Shown here piece after piece: positions 24,916 through 39,900 of a stretch of DNA of 64,000 nucleotides. The notes under the pieces are model-generated. The model saw nothing but the letters and a program-made list of their open reading frames with translations. It had not been told where the DNA came from and ran no database searches. A program made the translations under genes and the position numbers. Each line of letters begins with the position of its first letter. Within the stretch, counting starts at the first letter, position 1. Location of the stretch: NCBI GenBank assembly GCA_964036275.1, contig OZ038434.1, forward strand, positions 22,929,879-22,993,878, written 5' to 3'. The stretch comes from Litoditis marina. Its lineage: Eukaryota > Nematoda > Chromadorea > Rhabditida > Rhabditidae.

Positions 24916-27900
24916 ATGGCGTTGAATGGCGGAAAAAAGGGTCTGGACCCTCTGGTTGAATGCTCAGAGGGGGTAGATACACACGACACTCCTTCCCAGC
25001 AACACGGTCAGTATTTATTTATATATTATATATGTATACCATACACCCATTCTTTACTTTATACATGTATTACTTCATTATGTATGTATTCATACATAAT
25101 TGTATAATGTATGTATCCATACGTGATACATGTAGTTATCCAAATAGTTAATATTCAGACAAATTCGGCGCCAATTTTTCGCCGAAAACGAAAACGTTTG
25201 TCCAGCTGTGATGCAACATCATAAATTTCCACGTGCCCGCTTTTGGGCAGCCACTTCGAAGAAATCGAAATCCGCGGCGAAAATACAGCATTTTTAGTTA
25301 CCAATACGTATTCTTGGTGTTAGCTCACTGTTATCATGCTCACTGTTTTAATGTGAACCGTTTTATGTACTTTTTACGTGTAACTGGAGTAGTATGTTAA
25401 TTTGCTGCAGAGGTGGCCTCTTCGCTGTTGTTGCCAAATTTAGCCCAAACATTTTATGCACACCAACATAACGCTTAGCTCGTTCAAGTCGAAAAACGGG
25501 CTCGTGTTTGTACATTAGTATATGAGAAAACACGTGACCGATGTGTTTTCATTGTACGTCTATAACATGGACTCATACACCAGTAAATTTGTCCGAATGC
25601 TCATAAATATCATGAAAACGGGCTACTTTTCCGTCAATATCGGGAAAATTAGCCTATTTCGGACGCAAACCAATGAATTTTCACGGGTATAAATCGGAAA
25701 AAGGTTTACTTTTTGTGAAAAAGTCAAAGATTACTGGTGTATGCATGGACTATGTTGATTTGTTGCAGAGGCGGCCTCTTCGTTGTTGCCGGAAAACCCG
25801 TTGGACGCGTCGACTTCGAAGTCAACGGAAACGGTGCCGACCAACAACGGAAAGACGAAGAATGAGGTACGTCTTCATTATAGTTTGAGGAAAATTCTCA
25901 TGAGTTTGCGTTTAAAATAGGACAATTAGGGGGCCAATTCCACCAGGAACCCGGTATTTCGTTAACCCTGTCAGTGGAGTGTCAGTTAACCATTAACCGG
26001 GTTAACCCTTTTTTTACAATGGATTTTGGGGAAAGTTTTGGGTTACTTAGTGGTTACCAAAAGAGTTAACCCTGTTAATGGTTAATGGTTAACTGAGAGG
26101 GTTAACGAAATACCGGGTTAAATTAAGAACTTGCCCAATTTAGGTAATGGTCAAAAATGAGGTACGATTATGATTGAGTCGTTCGTCAAGCATTCATACA
26201 CTGGTAAGGTCCGACTATTCGACAGAAAGAAACCAGTTCTTCCATTCAAATACGAATATTCTTGATTTTGCATGAAAACAGACGATTTCACTCGATATTG
26301 GCGAAAGAGTAGTCCATGTCCGTTTATTGATTTTCTTTCTGGCTACTCGGACAACTATACTGGTGTATGCAAGTATTTATGTGCAACCTTGGTTTTTTTC
26401 AACTCGAATGCGTGAAACTTGATGATTTCGCATCAAAATCAAAAATTGTCAAGTTTCAATGATTTTGGGGAAATGGGGTACTTCGAATTTGTATGATTTT
26501 TTGAATTTTCATGAACTCCGCTGGAGTATGTGTATGTGGCATATGCAACTAGTAATAACCCGAAATGACATAGTTGACGGGATTACAACCGTAATTAATT
26601 CCCCAATAAGTCTGTCCTATTTTTCAAATTTCAATTAATCTTACCCTCACTTTATTTCCGTATTTCCAGGGAAAACGTCGTCGCATGGGATCCCGTCTCA
26701 GCCTGGCTTCTCTGTTCAGCTTCAGCTCACAGGGCGGATCCAAGGAGAACAAGGAGAATGGCAACAACAGGGAACGGTACGCAATTGAATTCACTTATGA
26801 TCTTCTAGAAAATACCGCTCTTTCTATCAAACTACAGAAATTTGGTCAATTTTGTTTTGAGATAGATCAAGTTGGGAAATTGGAGATCTTTCTGTCAAAG
26901 TGCAGATTATTCGGTCGTTTTTGAGGTGAAATGGGGCAACAATAGGGAACGGTAGGCGTTGACTTGAATCATATAGACGTATTCATTTCGATAGGGAAAA
27001 ACTGAAGAACGTTGGTCAATTTGTGGTCAAATGGAGAAAGAGGAGCTCTTCTCTACTAAACTGCATAAAATTCGGTCGTTTTTGAGGTGAAATGGAGCAA
27101 ATCGGACTATAATCCAATGCCAAACTGGGACCCTACCGGATCTTTACAAATCTGCAATTGTCACTGATTTCTCGATAGTTTAGAGCAATTGTTCCGTATG
27201 GAAAACCTAGGAATATTCACTTGGGACGCCTAGTTGTTCATTCGAAAACCGTGAACCAGACTATACACTTTAATCAGACATTTAAGTTTTGTATTCTGAA
27301 TTTCACGTATAGACATAGTAGTTTATGCGTCTCAACAAGTTTGTAGTTGTAGTAGAGTTAGCATACGGTTGAAGCAGACTATTGTTTTGAATGAACTTTG
27401 TACTGTAGAGTTGACCCACGGTTGAATGTGACTATAAGCTTCAGTTAGGTGTTTGAGTTTTGTAGTCTAAAGTCCACGTGTAGATGTAACAGTTTATATT
27501 TTCGACAAATTTGTAGTATGTACTGTAGAGTTCACGTATGATTGAATGGGACTATATGTCGACAAGTGATTGATGACAATGGCATTGAGAGACAAGTGTC
27601 GTTATTGATATTTGTGATGAATGGAAAATTGGGCGCGCAAACAAGTACTTTTCAGTGGAAATAACCAGTTTTGTATGGAAATATCGGGAGTTTTTGTCGT
27701 TTTAGCTGAGGTTCACCTATTTTTTTGGCTAGAAAAGTTTAGTTTGGGAGTTTGCGCTTGTTTTAAACTGTTTCTACCCCATTTTGTTAGAGTGACTCGG
27801 GACATCAGAAAATGGGTAACCAAACTTGCTAACTTTTTACTAGTTTAGGAAAATCAAAACTTTTTTCATCGTGTATATCGAACCTCAGTGGAAATGGTTG

Positions 27901-30900
27901 GTTCGTTAGTTCTAGTTGTACCAGACATGATATTCAGATGACTTTGTTGTTTACCAACTCCCCAATGTCTTCCTCCTATCTAAACTCTGAATTCGGATCA
28001 CTTTCACTTGAATTGCAAACTTTATTTCAAACCTATTGAGCTTATTACCGAAAAAACCTCAGTTTAAAAAGTCCGTCCAAGAATTATTGCGGAAAGGCTG
28101 TCTGTTGTTTTTGTTTTCGTAAATATATTATATTATGACTGTATGCGTCACGCGACTAAACTGCGGTCTCATACAAAACAAACACAAAATGTCAGTCAGT
28201 TCACTGTTTTTACTGATAATCCAGTCGTATTTGGTCGTTTTCCGCTACCAAATGAGGGATGGCTGTGTATATACTACACATCCAGTGAGATGTGACTGTG
28301 TACAAAAGAACTATTTCGTTCTGGAGTAAACACGGGAAACATCATAAATTTGCATAAAGATTTTGGCATACATGATCTGTTTTCACCATTTTTCTGATTT
28401 TTCGGACAACTTACCTGGTGTATGGATCAGTACCCCAGCTCAGTTGAAGATGATATTTAGGATCCAAAAAAGGAGTTATTTTCATTATTTCGATACGTGA
28501 TATGTGATATCTCATCAATTCTAGACCATTTATTCGTATTTCGACAGCTAGCTTGCCCGTTTTTCTTCCATTCGGAGACTATTCAAACAACTTTCCCATA
28601 AGAAAAGTATGAGTGTCGCACCTATGTTTCAATTTCTCAGCAGTGACTCAGACTAGTGCTGCGTGTGCCTATTGCGCAACCGCTGGCGAACATCGGAAAG
28701 AACACCAAACAATGCATTTGTCATGCAGTATGCAGTTGGTATTTTCTCTGTTCTCTCTCTACTTTCCTTGTCTGCTCTTTAAGTCTTTCTCTCTTCCACT
28801 CTGTCTTCTCCCTTTCTAGTCTCTCTCCCTCTCTCTTTCCCTCCCCATATCTCTTTCTTCTCCCCTTACTCGAGCAGCTCTGAACCTCCGTTCTTTTTTG
28901 TGTTGAACACGGTTTGCATTTCCTTGTGCAAACAGACCATTCTCATGGTGCACTCTGACATTACATGATTGATTTCTTCTCAACGTCTTTTTTTGATTTC
29001 TCACATTTCATTAGAGTTTGGTGCTCCTTTTCATAAAGAGAGGGGAAAATCGGGATGAAATGGCAAAAATAAGTTGGACTGGGGACTATGTGACTCATTC
29101 TGTTGGAGCCCCTCCCCCTCTCTCTCCTTTCTCTCTTTCTCTTTGTCTCTATTTCCCTCTATCTCTCCCACCTCTCCCACTGAATTGGATTATGTTTGGA
29201 GTGAGAAGCGGAGAAAGCCCAACCATTTCATTTATTTATTATATTATCCCTTCCCCCCCCCCCCCCCTTTCATTCTTCTCTTTCACTGATAAGATAACAA
29301 TCAAACACCCGTTTTAGTCATAACACATTTTGTCGCCAAACGGGAGGCGCCGGACTATTTTTATGTTATAGTACAGGGTGTACTCTGTCTATAGAATGTT
29401 GTGACCTATGTTAACATCGTTTGAAGTCTTGACTTTTGTTCCTTGTTATTAAAAGTGAACGGAGTGTAGAGGAATGTCGTGTAATATATATTTGGTACGT
29501 CGTATAGTGCAAAGTGCACTCTGCGACCGTATACTGCAGTTTTATAGTGAGGTCCGACTTTTTGACAAAAAAGTCCGATTTTAGAATCATACACATAAAA
29601 ATTGATCATTTTTGCATCAAAAATTAGACAAAGTTTCTTGTTTGGGCCAAAAAGTAGCCAGTTTTTTGATTTTTGTGGCAACTCGGGCGAGTTTACTGGT
29701 GTTTGTGATTTGTGTCTATAGGATGTTGATAGCATTACTTCCTGTCATTTTGAAAAGTAGATATATGTAATGTATAATTACTAGGTTCAATAGTGAACGG
29801 TTTTTGATTCGACAGGGTTTCAAGTTCAGCGTTTAGCTCATCAGTTCTGAGTTCTGTTATCTCTGTCTCACGGACAAGATTCTAGAATCAGTTAAGTTTT
29901 CCGGTCGTAAAGTAATCTGAATGAACCGTTTACTTTCGCAACAGTTCGATGTTGAGACGTGTCGAATTTGAACGAAAAATGAAGATTGATAGGCGCATAG
30001 TGACAGTTCCTATTAAACACCAGTGAACCAGTGTCTTCTAAACTATCATACTACCTTTATAACTTGCTAGTATTTGTATCATTTGCATAATAATAGGTGC
30101 ATTGTAGATGATCATAGAATAAGAGAAGGGATCAGCACAGTGGTATAGAAGGAATTTGAAGTATCGGTTTTTCGATAAGTGAACTTCAAACATAAACAAG
30201 TTTACAGGATATTGGCGTAAAAGCAGTCCATTTTTTGAATTTTCGTAGCTACATAGAGGAATTTACTGAAATATGCCTCTAAATTTCTAATACTCTTTCT
30301 AGGTCCTATATTTTGATATTTAATTTTCTTTATCTTAAAATACGAGTGTTACTAGTAGTAGGTCAAAGATCAACACTTTAACTTAACCCCTATTTGCCTA
30401 TTTCAGGTCCCGATCCCGTTGGTCTTGTGGAGAGGGAGAGCCCCCGGAAGCTGTGATGTCATCGATATCGATTGGCGACCTTCGATCTACCGGTAGATCA
30501 ACCGGCAGTCATGCTGCCGCCAGCGGGTCGAATAGACGGTACGTTTTCTTCATCTTGTTTGTGTTCTCACGATTGATAATTGGAATAATGGAAAACACCG
30601 GGAGAGTTCGATCCGTTGCTGCTGTGTAGTTGAACACTTTTGTCAATTACTTTCAGTCCTACGTTTTCCAGAACGATGAGTATAGATTATTTGCTTTCTA
30701 CTGAATACACAAAGCGAACCGATTCCTCCCGAACCAGTTGGTTCGGTAAAAAACCGAACCATTTGCGTAATCAAACGGACCTGAACCGAACCAAGCACTA
30801 ACAAACGTTACACAGTCGGTCCATTATTTCAGCATTAATTACTTGAATTGGTTCGGTTGCACCTTTGTTGGCTTAAATTCGGTTCGGTTCTAGAGCGAAC

Positions 30901-33900
30901 CAACTGGTTCGGGAAGAATCGGTTTGGGGTCGGAGTCGGTTCGGGAAGAAGTTCACCTTTTTACAGTTGAACATCTTGAAATTCGTATTTTTAGCCCGAA
31001 AGACCCGAATTTTGCCCAGATATCACAGTATCGATCATTTGGTGTTCACTAGTTATCGATTGAATTCGCAGGTATCGCGGCGGCAGTGACGCGGGCGGCG
31101 GTCCATCCGTGGAGGAAAGGGGCGTGGCTTCGGGGGAGGGGGCGGAGTCGGCGGATCCTCTTCTCATGGAAGAGAGTGACCAGGAGGGAGAGACGGAAAC
31201 AGCAGGGGCAGTTGCGGGGAGAAAGGTAGTCATTCTACTGGTATTTCTCCATCTGGTGTTGTAGTTTGGTTATCAGAATAGGGGGGGGGGGGGGGGTAGC
31301 TTTCAATACTGGATAGTCCTTTTCATTAAAACGGGCCTGATAGAGTTCATAGGTTGTTTCTAGAATGATGTGGTAGTGGTAGAGAAAGTGTAGTTTGTAT
31401 TTTTGATTTCTGGTTCTCATTCAATTTCGGTGCACAACAAAGCCGCCACATGCGTGTACGTTGCAAACATAACGGTCTTCTTTTCTCCCTTTGAAGGCAG
31501 AATCCGGCGCCTTGTTTTATGGAAAGGACGACGAAATGTCGTTGATTTCCAATTCTTGGACACTCGTGATACTTGTATAAATACTTGTAACTGTAATACT
31601 TTATAAATAGTCTTTTATACTTTTATTTCAGTCGCGAGGTGGGCGGGGCATCGGGAAGTCGCGCGAGTGTCCGTTGTGCTGCATGCGACAGCCGGCTTCC
31701 AACTTCCCCCGACTGGTCGGATGTTCCCATAGAAGCTGTAGACTGTGTCTCATGCAGGTTGGTGGTTGTAGTTTGTAGTTTAGTATAATACGGTTGAGAT
31801 ATTGGTCTCTGTGATTTGTGGTTAAAATGTTACACTCCAGTAAGTTTTGTCAAATATACGTGAAAAATCATGTTTTGCAACAAAATCGAGACATTTTCTC
31901 ATTTTCGGCGAAAAAATAGCCCATCCTTCGATTTTTTCTGACTACTTAGACAATCTTACTGGGGTGTGTTTGTAGTCTGCTGTGATTATTTGGAATTAGG
32001 CTCATTTTTGCAATTTCGGAAGGATTTTTCCGAAATTTCATCACATATCACACGTGGTTCAGTTATACCCCCGCAAAGTGAGGAAAATCTGTGGTTCTGC
32101 TTTTCGAGCTTCATTAGTAGTAGTTCAGAGATCACAGTTGGCGTTTTCATGATTTATTCGCAAGACGGACATATCATATTAGATATTACGGATTGAGGGC
32201 TGAGTATGCTAAATGAGCATATTTCTGTTACTATTCTGGTTTGCAGCTCGACGCAAAGTGTCTAATTTTGAAAACTTTTCGAGCTTTAGCATTTCGCTGC
32301 ATATGCTTTAGGTTCAATAATATAATAGGATTTGTAGTCCGCTCATTTTCCAGAAATTTTTCCCGGGAAAAACCTTATATCATATTCCATTTTGGTGAAA
32401 ACCTAAACCAATCCATATTTTCTAATCATGATCTTGTTTTCAGTACGTGGAGATGGAAATAATGGAAAACCGAGTGGAAGTATCGTGTCCCGAATGCCCG
32501 AATCATCTGCATCCTGCCGATATTAAGTGAGTTCAATTTATATTATTAAAGATAACCAAAAAGTGAAAGGAGATTATTCTTGAAGTCCCACAAGACAAGG
32601 TGAACGTTCCAGAATGAAACCCATACTGTTGAATTTGTGTATGTGTTTTTGTGTCTATTGAATGCGTGAAAATTAAAAAAAAGATTCATTGATTTTGGCA
32701 AAAAAAAGCAAAAAGTTCATTCATGTGTACTGTGTACACGTGAGTACACGTGAGTATATCATTTCCCTACGGTTGTTTGCAAAAGTCTGGTGATTGTACA
32801 ACATACTTACAATAGAGTCTTGATCACACTACGAAGTAGCCATATATTTATTAAATATAATAAGAACAAGAACATATATGTTTAGTTCAAACAAAACAAC
32901 TTAATATACAAATGTCATGTTTGCAGACGTCTGGTGGGCGGTCGTTCGTGTCTGATCGACAAATACGAGCAGTTCTCCCTCAGAAGATATCTTCTCACCG
33001 AACCCGATGCCAGATGGTGTCCCGCGCCCGACTGCGGGTAGGTCATGGTTATTGATTTATCGATTTTATCCTCCAGAAAATAGAGCCATTAACAAGTAAG
33101 GTGTTTTTTACCCTCCCTGTTTGTTAAAGGTGCCCCGCAACCGACTGCAGATAGGTCAAATTCACACACCAGTAATGAGTATTCTGAAAAAAAAGGATTA
33201 ACGAATCCGTTTACCCATCCAAATACGTGAAAATTATGATTGTGCATTAAAAAACGGCCAAATTTCCCGATATTAAAAAAGTAGCCCGTTTTTCGAAATA
33301 TTCTAACCATTCGGACAACAGTTTTGTCATGATTATTGATTTATCAATTTTTCTTCGGACTTACTCAAGATGACCTGCCTTTTTTTGATTTTCTCTCCTA
33401 TCGTTGCGTTTCGTGGTCAAAATGGTCCTATTGTAAACAAAATCGGGTCTCATGATGGGAGGGCTGCTCACAACAATCAGCTCGTGTATGATCTGGGTTT
33501 AGTCGAGAAAAGGAACATCGTTAGGTGAACATAGCGTTGCTTTCAGTTACGCGGTGATCGCTGCTTCGTGTGCGGCCTGTCCCCAACTGAAGTGTCCCCG
33601 GGACTCGTGCGGGGCCCTTTTCTGCTATCATTGCAAGGTACGCGTTTCCGGTGTTCACCACCTTCTTTACCTTAAAGTTCCTATTCTTCTAGTTCATCTC
33701 TGTATATCGAGCTTTTTATCTATTTGTTATCTATTTTGAATAACCACCTTTGGATGATAGAGGTAAACGTACGTGGTGCGTTCTAGATCAGTGGGCTCCT
33801 TTTTGTGGAATGATAATGATAGTCATTGGTATGGCTTTGCGATCCCGGTGTTATTAGTAAATTAGTGTTATTATCAGTATAATTATCATTATATTATTGT

Positions 33901-36900
33901 ATTGTTCCAGGGTGCGTGGCACGCGAACCAGACGTGTGACGAGGCGCGGCGGCTGCGTGGCGGTCCCACGGCCACCTCATTTCGACCCAACGGAGGGGGG
34001 AGGAGGATCACCAACAGCTCTATCGACGCACAACTGAGACGTGGGTTGTTGTTTGTTTGTTTACTTCTAGTTTTAAACTGTTCTTCGATTCGGACGTGGG
34101 CTGTTTGTTTTTTTTTCGTTTTAACAAGAAGTAATAAGATGCTCCATCTGTGCGGCTAGTCTCAGTCATAGTCGCGTGAAACTTGGTCGTAGTTTCGGTG
34201 AAAATGTGACGAAAGGTGCGCAGTTGGAACAACAAAATCGTTCTCACCTCTCACGTATGCGACAAACCTCAAACCCCTTCATTCCAGTCAGCGACGAAAG
34301 TAAGCAGTAGGCAATATTGAAAATAGGAATATCTACGTATAATGGGATACATGGGAAATGGGATACGGTCGTTTTCTGTTGTTTTAACCGTGATGTGTTT
34401 TTGTTGTAATAAGTTAACCAATTTAATTCAATAAAGAAAGTTTGGTTTCAGCAGGCGACACGAAAGCGTTCATTCATTTGATTTAGATCAATTGTTATTA
34501 AAGAAGTACGATTATGTGATCCAATCCCAACGTTTCGGTCCTCTAAACGGCAATCCATTTTTCAATTGCAGTTCAAAGGACTGATGTGTCGGGGGATTGG
34601 TCCACATAATCGTCCTACTTGAGAATGTTTCGATTATTGATTCATCTATTCCAGCGGGCGACATCAAGGCGTGTCCGAAGTGTCACACGTACATTGTGAA
34701 GATGGACGACGGCTCGTGCAACCACATGGTCTGTGCCATGTGCTCCGCCGAGTTCTGTTGGCTCTGTCTCAAGGAGATCAGTGATCTACACTATCTCAGG
34801 TTGGTAGTTGGGTTACGGTAGCGATCTAGCTTAGGTGGGTAGGGTAGTTCTTATTATCTCGAACTGTTGTGAAATGGGGTGTTTTTGTCGTAATCGTGAG
34901 AAGCTATTTTTTGTTGGCTCTGTCTGAAGGAGATCAGTGATCTACACTATCTCAGGTATATTGATACATACATATTACATATATTTATATTTATTTACAA
35001 TGGAAACACAAATGATAAAAAGAAACTAGGACCTTATAAGGTGTAGAACGGCAGTTGACGAACAGTTTATGATTGGTAATTGTTGTGAAAACCTCTTGTT
35101 TTTTTTTGTAATGAAAAGCTCTTCAAATTATGATCTACCCTGTCTCGCGTGAGTGGGAAGACGGCTTACTGTTGCATGTTGCCATACTCCAGTAAGACTC
35201 GACTAAGCGACAAAAAGTAGTCCGTTTTCAGATGTGAACACGTGAAATTTCAGGATTTTAAATCAAAAGTAGACCGATTTTCTTTATTTCGGGTAAAAAG
35301 TAATCGGGTTTTCGGATGTTTCTGACTGTGCGGACAACTCTACTGGTGTATGCATGTAGCTTCTCATTGCGCTCAAATATTTCCGTCTTTTCAGTCCCAC
35401 CGGATGTACGTTCTGGGGCAAAAAGCCGTGGACGAGAAAGAAGAAGCTGTTGTGGCAAGTCGGTCAGTTTTATCGATTTTCTCGGTTCCTGTATTTTGAT
35501 CTTTGAACTTACGCTTCGGAAGATGGCAACATTCTGAGGTTTTGGATTCTCAAGAAGGTTTATTTCGATCATTGTTGAAATTGAAATAGGACGAAACGAG
35601 AAGGTTTCTACCTCTTAGAGATACGGAGTTATTCGTTTATAATATCTTAACTCGTTTTTTTCCTTACCCGTCTCCAGTGGTAACCACCAATAATTTTTCC
35701 CTCTCCCGAGAGCGTCTTTGGGCTCCCGGGAGCAAAATTTCAACCAAATTTGTCTCCCGGGAGAGGAAAAAAATGTTGGTGGATACGGCCACAGATAGGC
35801 GTATATTGTCTCAGTTAGTCAATGATTTATGTGTTTATTGGCTGGCCAACTCCGCTAAATAGTCAGAAAACATGCAGCAACGGGCTCCTTCTCTGGAAAA
35901 CTTAATAAAATTGATCTTTTCCAACTCCTAATTGTGAAATTTGACTCATTTTAATGTAAAAATGGGTTCTGTTTTGAAGAATAGCTGAAAACTGGTATGT
36001 GTTTATTGTTATTATTGTTATTCTATTCTCTTGTTCAGGTACCCTTATCGGTGCTCCAGTAGGTATTGCCCTCATTGCCGGTCTCTCCATTCCGGGAATC
36101 ATCTTTGGCGTTCCAGTCTTTGTTGGGAGGTACGTATACGATTCTAAAGATTTCCTGATTCTCTGGTATTAGTTTATCTTGAGGCTTGGAAAATGGGTTT
36201 AAAACAGGGTTTCGTGAGCAGAAGAGAATTAATCGAGCCGGTGTCTTCGTCACGTAGTCGATGTCACCCTAAAAATACACTTTGCTTTTCGAAAAGTTTT
36301 CATCAAATTTTGATCGCTTTAATGCGTTTTATACGTTATACCTTTGCGAATGATGTTTCTATTGCGATCATTATTGGATTTATATCCTATCCCGAATACT
36401 GTAGTCCTCTGTTTCATCTGTGTCCTTTCCAGGAAAGTGCACCAGCGTTTCCTGCACTTCTCGAAGGCGCGTCGCCGACTGGTGACAGCCGCATGTGTGG
36501 CCGGATCCCTCGTGGTCAGCCCCGTCCTGGCCGTCATGGCAGTCGGTTCGTTGTTGTTGTTGTTGTTGTTTACTTGTTTGCCTGTTTTGTTTGTGGTCTT
36601 CTGTTGGTCAAGGCAGTCGGATCGTGTTGTTGTTGTTTACTTGTTTGCCTGTTTTGTTTGGAAACCATGAATGATCCCCGTTCATAAATCGTGGATCAAA
36701 TAAACCATTTGGACTTACTCACTGGTATGATAATTGATGAGAATGTAGTCCATTTTCTTCTAATTCGCCTCTTTTTCAGGTGTGGGTGTGCCTATAATGT
36801 TGGCCTACGTCTATGGAGTTGTGCCGCTTTCTCTCTGTCGAAATGGAGGTGGGAGTGGGGCATTTTTTCTATTCTTTTGAATTATATATCTTTTATGGCG

Positions 36901-39900
36901 AATTCTTCATTTAACCGCGTTGTGCGTTAGCCACTAACCGAATTTATGGTTTACTTGTTTGTTAACCACTTGGTAACTGCGAATTTTACCCAAAAGACGT
37001 TGAAAAAAAGTGTTATTAGAGGGTTAATGAAAAAGTTCTATGGTTACTGTTGTAATCCGTTAACGGTTAACAGGGTTGACTATATTCGCGGTTTCTTGTG
37101 GAATCAGTGTAATTTGCCTCATTTATGATTTTATTTCGGCGACTTTCGGTCATGTGTGGCATAGCGCGAGTGTGACTGATCCATAAAAGTAAAACGTCGA
37201 TTTATGATGTTCTTTGTGGAAAAAATTTGAATCAATAATCATGTTTTGTACAGGCTGCGGTTTGTCGGAGAGCGGCTCTTCTCCCCACCAAAATGAAGTG
37301 GACGAGGAAGAACTGTGGAGGGAGGCAGCCGGTATGTATTGACTGTTATTGATTATTTTGATCGTGTAGTAATCAAATATGCTTTGTAGTTGTAATTCCA
37401 TTATACACGCAATGATGATCTAATTTTGACCAAAATACACATCAAATTAAAAATATAGCGGGTAACATATATACGCTTGTTGTGGACAAAGCGTGTCCTA
37501 TATAGTTGGTGATGTTACGTTTCAGAGCTCATGTTCACTCATTGGCTGTGGTTGGAGACTTTTAAAACACCAATAGATACTGTAGATATGACAAGTTATG
37601 GATTTTATGTTTTTAAAATACTGAAATGAGACTTTAATCCTTGTTATAGGCCTGGAGAAGTCGCAGTTATTGGGAGACGGCGAGCCCCAACTGGATTCTA
37701 CATCAATCGCACCGGGCATATCTATGCAAGTGAGTTACAACTTTTATTATATTACTTTTATATCGTTTATATATTACATAACGATACCGTTTTTTCAATT
37801 CTCGTCATTTCTTCATTTCCCTATTTCTCTCATTCATAATTTATCATTTGAGGAGAGCTGTTTCGCTCTGGGACGTTAACCAAAACGGATCTATTTGTAA
37901 TTTCAAAAGAATTTCAAACCAGCCGCATCGCACTGTAAGAACTATAAGACCAAGATTCGATTCTAAGATTCTACATACGCTGAGATTATGGTTCTAATAG
38001 TGCAGAAAGAAAGTAAACTTTAGCTTCGAAATGAATTTGAAGTGTTGCTTATGTTGAAGCGAAACAGGAGTATAACGTCCGTTCAATACCCAAGTTGTGC
38101 CATTTTCTTCATTTCAGATTATACGGAAAGAATAATGGTTTTGGACCAACATTCCGTTAATTTTTTCGCTATAACTATTTTGAGAACTCTATTTAAGAGT
38201 GGCAGTATCTCGGCCAACCACGCGCGTCTTTCTGTCCACAACTACTCGTCGAAGCGAGCACGAAGTCCCAGCATTTCATCAGGTAAGAGGGGTTCACATA
38301 TCATGTAACTATCTAACTAAAAGCAGCCTATTTATCATTATAGATTTGTGAAATCTCAATATTTCACATCTAAAATAGGCCAATTCTTGCAATTTTGGCG
38401 AAAAGGAAGATATTATTCTTTTTTGAGTTTTGCGGCCATTCGGACATGGTGACTGGAGTATGATGGGGCTCGCGTTATTGTTTCGACTAGTCAGTTCTTT
38501 GTACTGTGCTCAGGCGGTATTCTTTTCTGCTTTGTAGCTTGCTCTACCGCTTTCAGGCTGTAAGGTTTCGTACTTTGTAGTTTGATCTCTCTAATATATT
38601 TGTACCTTGTACTTTGTACTCTGCTCAGGCTCGGGGGGTCGTCTCTCGCCCGAAGTTCGCACCAACTATGAGGAAGCAAGTACGAAGGCCATGGCCGGCA
38701 GCCACTACCATTTCTATGGAGATGATAAGGTTGGTAGATCATAATAATAATATTTATAATGTTTATTACACAAAAGACAAAAGTGAAACTTTCCCCGTGG
38801 AAATAATTGAGAGTCTGTACACACCAGTTCGGTGTGACTTTTCTACAGCATTCTTACTTTTCACATCGACGTGTAACGTTGACACTGTAGAAATATTGAT
38901 TAAAAAACATGTTCTGTAGTTCGGCATTAACGCCGATAAGGATTTGTTCATATACCAGTAATTTCGACTATTTGACAGATATGAATTCTTTTTTATATTT
39001 AAATTTATGAAAATACATTGTTTTGCCAGAATAGACGTTTTCGGTGTTTTACTCACGTAAGGATTTGTTGACAATATTTTGATTTCAGAGCGTGCACACG
39101 ATGTGCTCTGGTCACGACGTGGTTTCCTATAGTGAAGAAGTGGCCAGTACGAAGGTATGTTATTTGTTACGTATGTTTTGGTTTGGAATCTGCCCGAAAA
39201 TGAGCTAACTTTTTGCCTAAAATAGGGAAATTGGCCATTTTTGATGCAAAAGCATTAGTTTTCACGGGTTTTGATCCAAAAACGGACTTGTTTTTGTCGA
39301 CTAGTCGAACCTCATGGGTGTAATTCGCATTCATTTGTTTTGTTTCATCACATGCAAAATGCATTGTTTGAATTATGAATGAAAAAGTTTATGAAGTTGT
39401 ATATTTATCTAAATCCATTATATTTCATTAATTCATTTAAGGCTCTGGCCGGCTCGGTTCACGACTCGAAAAGTTTGTCGGATTCCACGGGCAGACATCG
39501 ACACGACACGAACATCGAACAGAAATGTACGTGAATTACGTGAGAACACGTGGAATGTATTTGGTACACGTGAATCACATGTGAAATGGATCGGGTCACG
39601 TGAAGTACCTAAGAGTGACGTATGGTTACGTGAAAATGACGTGAATAACTTGTATTCACTCTTGCAGGTGTAGAAGAACAGTCTCACGTGGCCATTTTTG
39701 CAACTCCATCCACATCGTCCGCAGAACATATCAAGTGAGTCGAATGATTATTGATTGTTTTTGTAACTGTTGTTTACTGAATTTGTAGCAGTTATTGATT
39801 AGTTTTGTAAGCGTTGTTGGTTATTTTATTAACTCATCATAAGATCCGACTATTCTTTGGTATGGAACCTGTTTTTTTCAAAATACATATTAACGTCATG

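Noticed and set aside
36193..36687. 164-codon plus-strand frame overlapping the RNF19-like exon 14
   Set aside because: It is in a different frame from the RING-ligase coding sequence and extends through introns; the spliced exon 36433-36545 explains the region.
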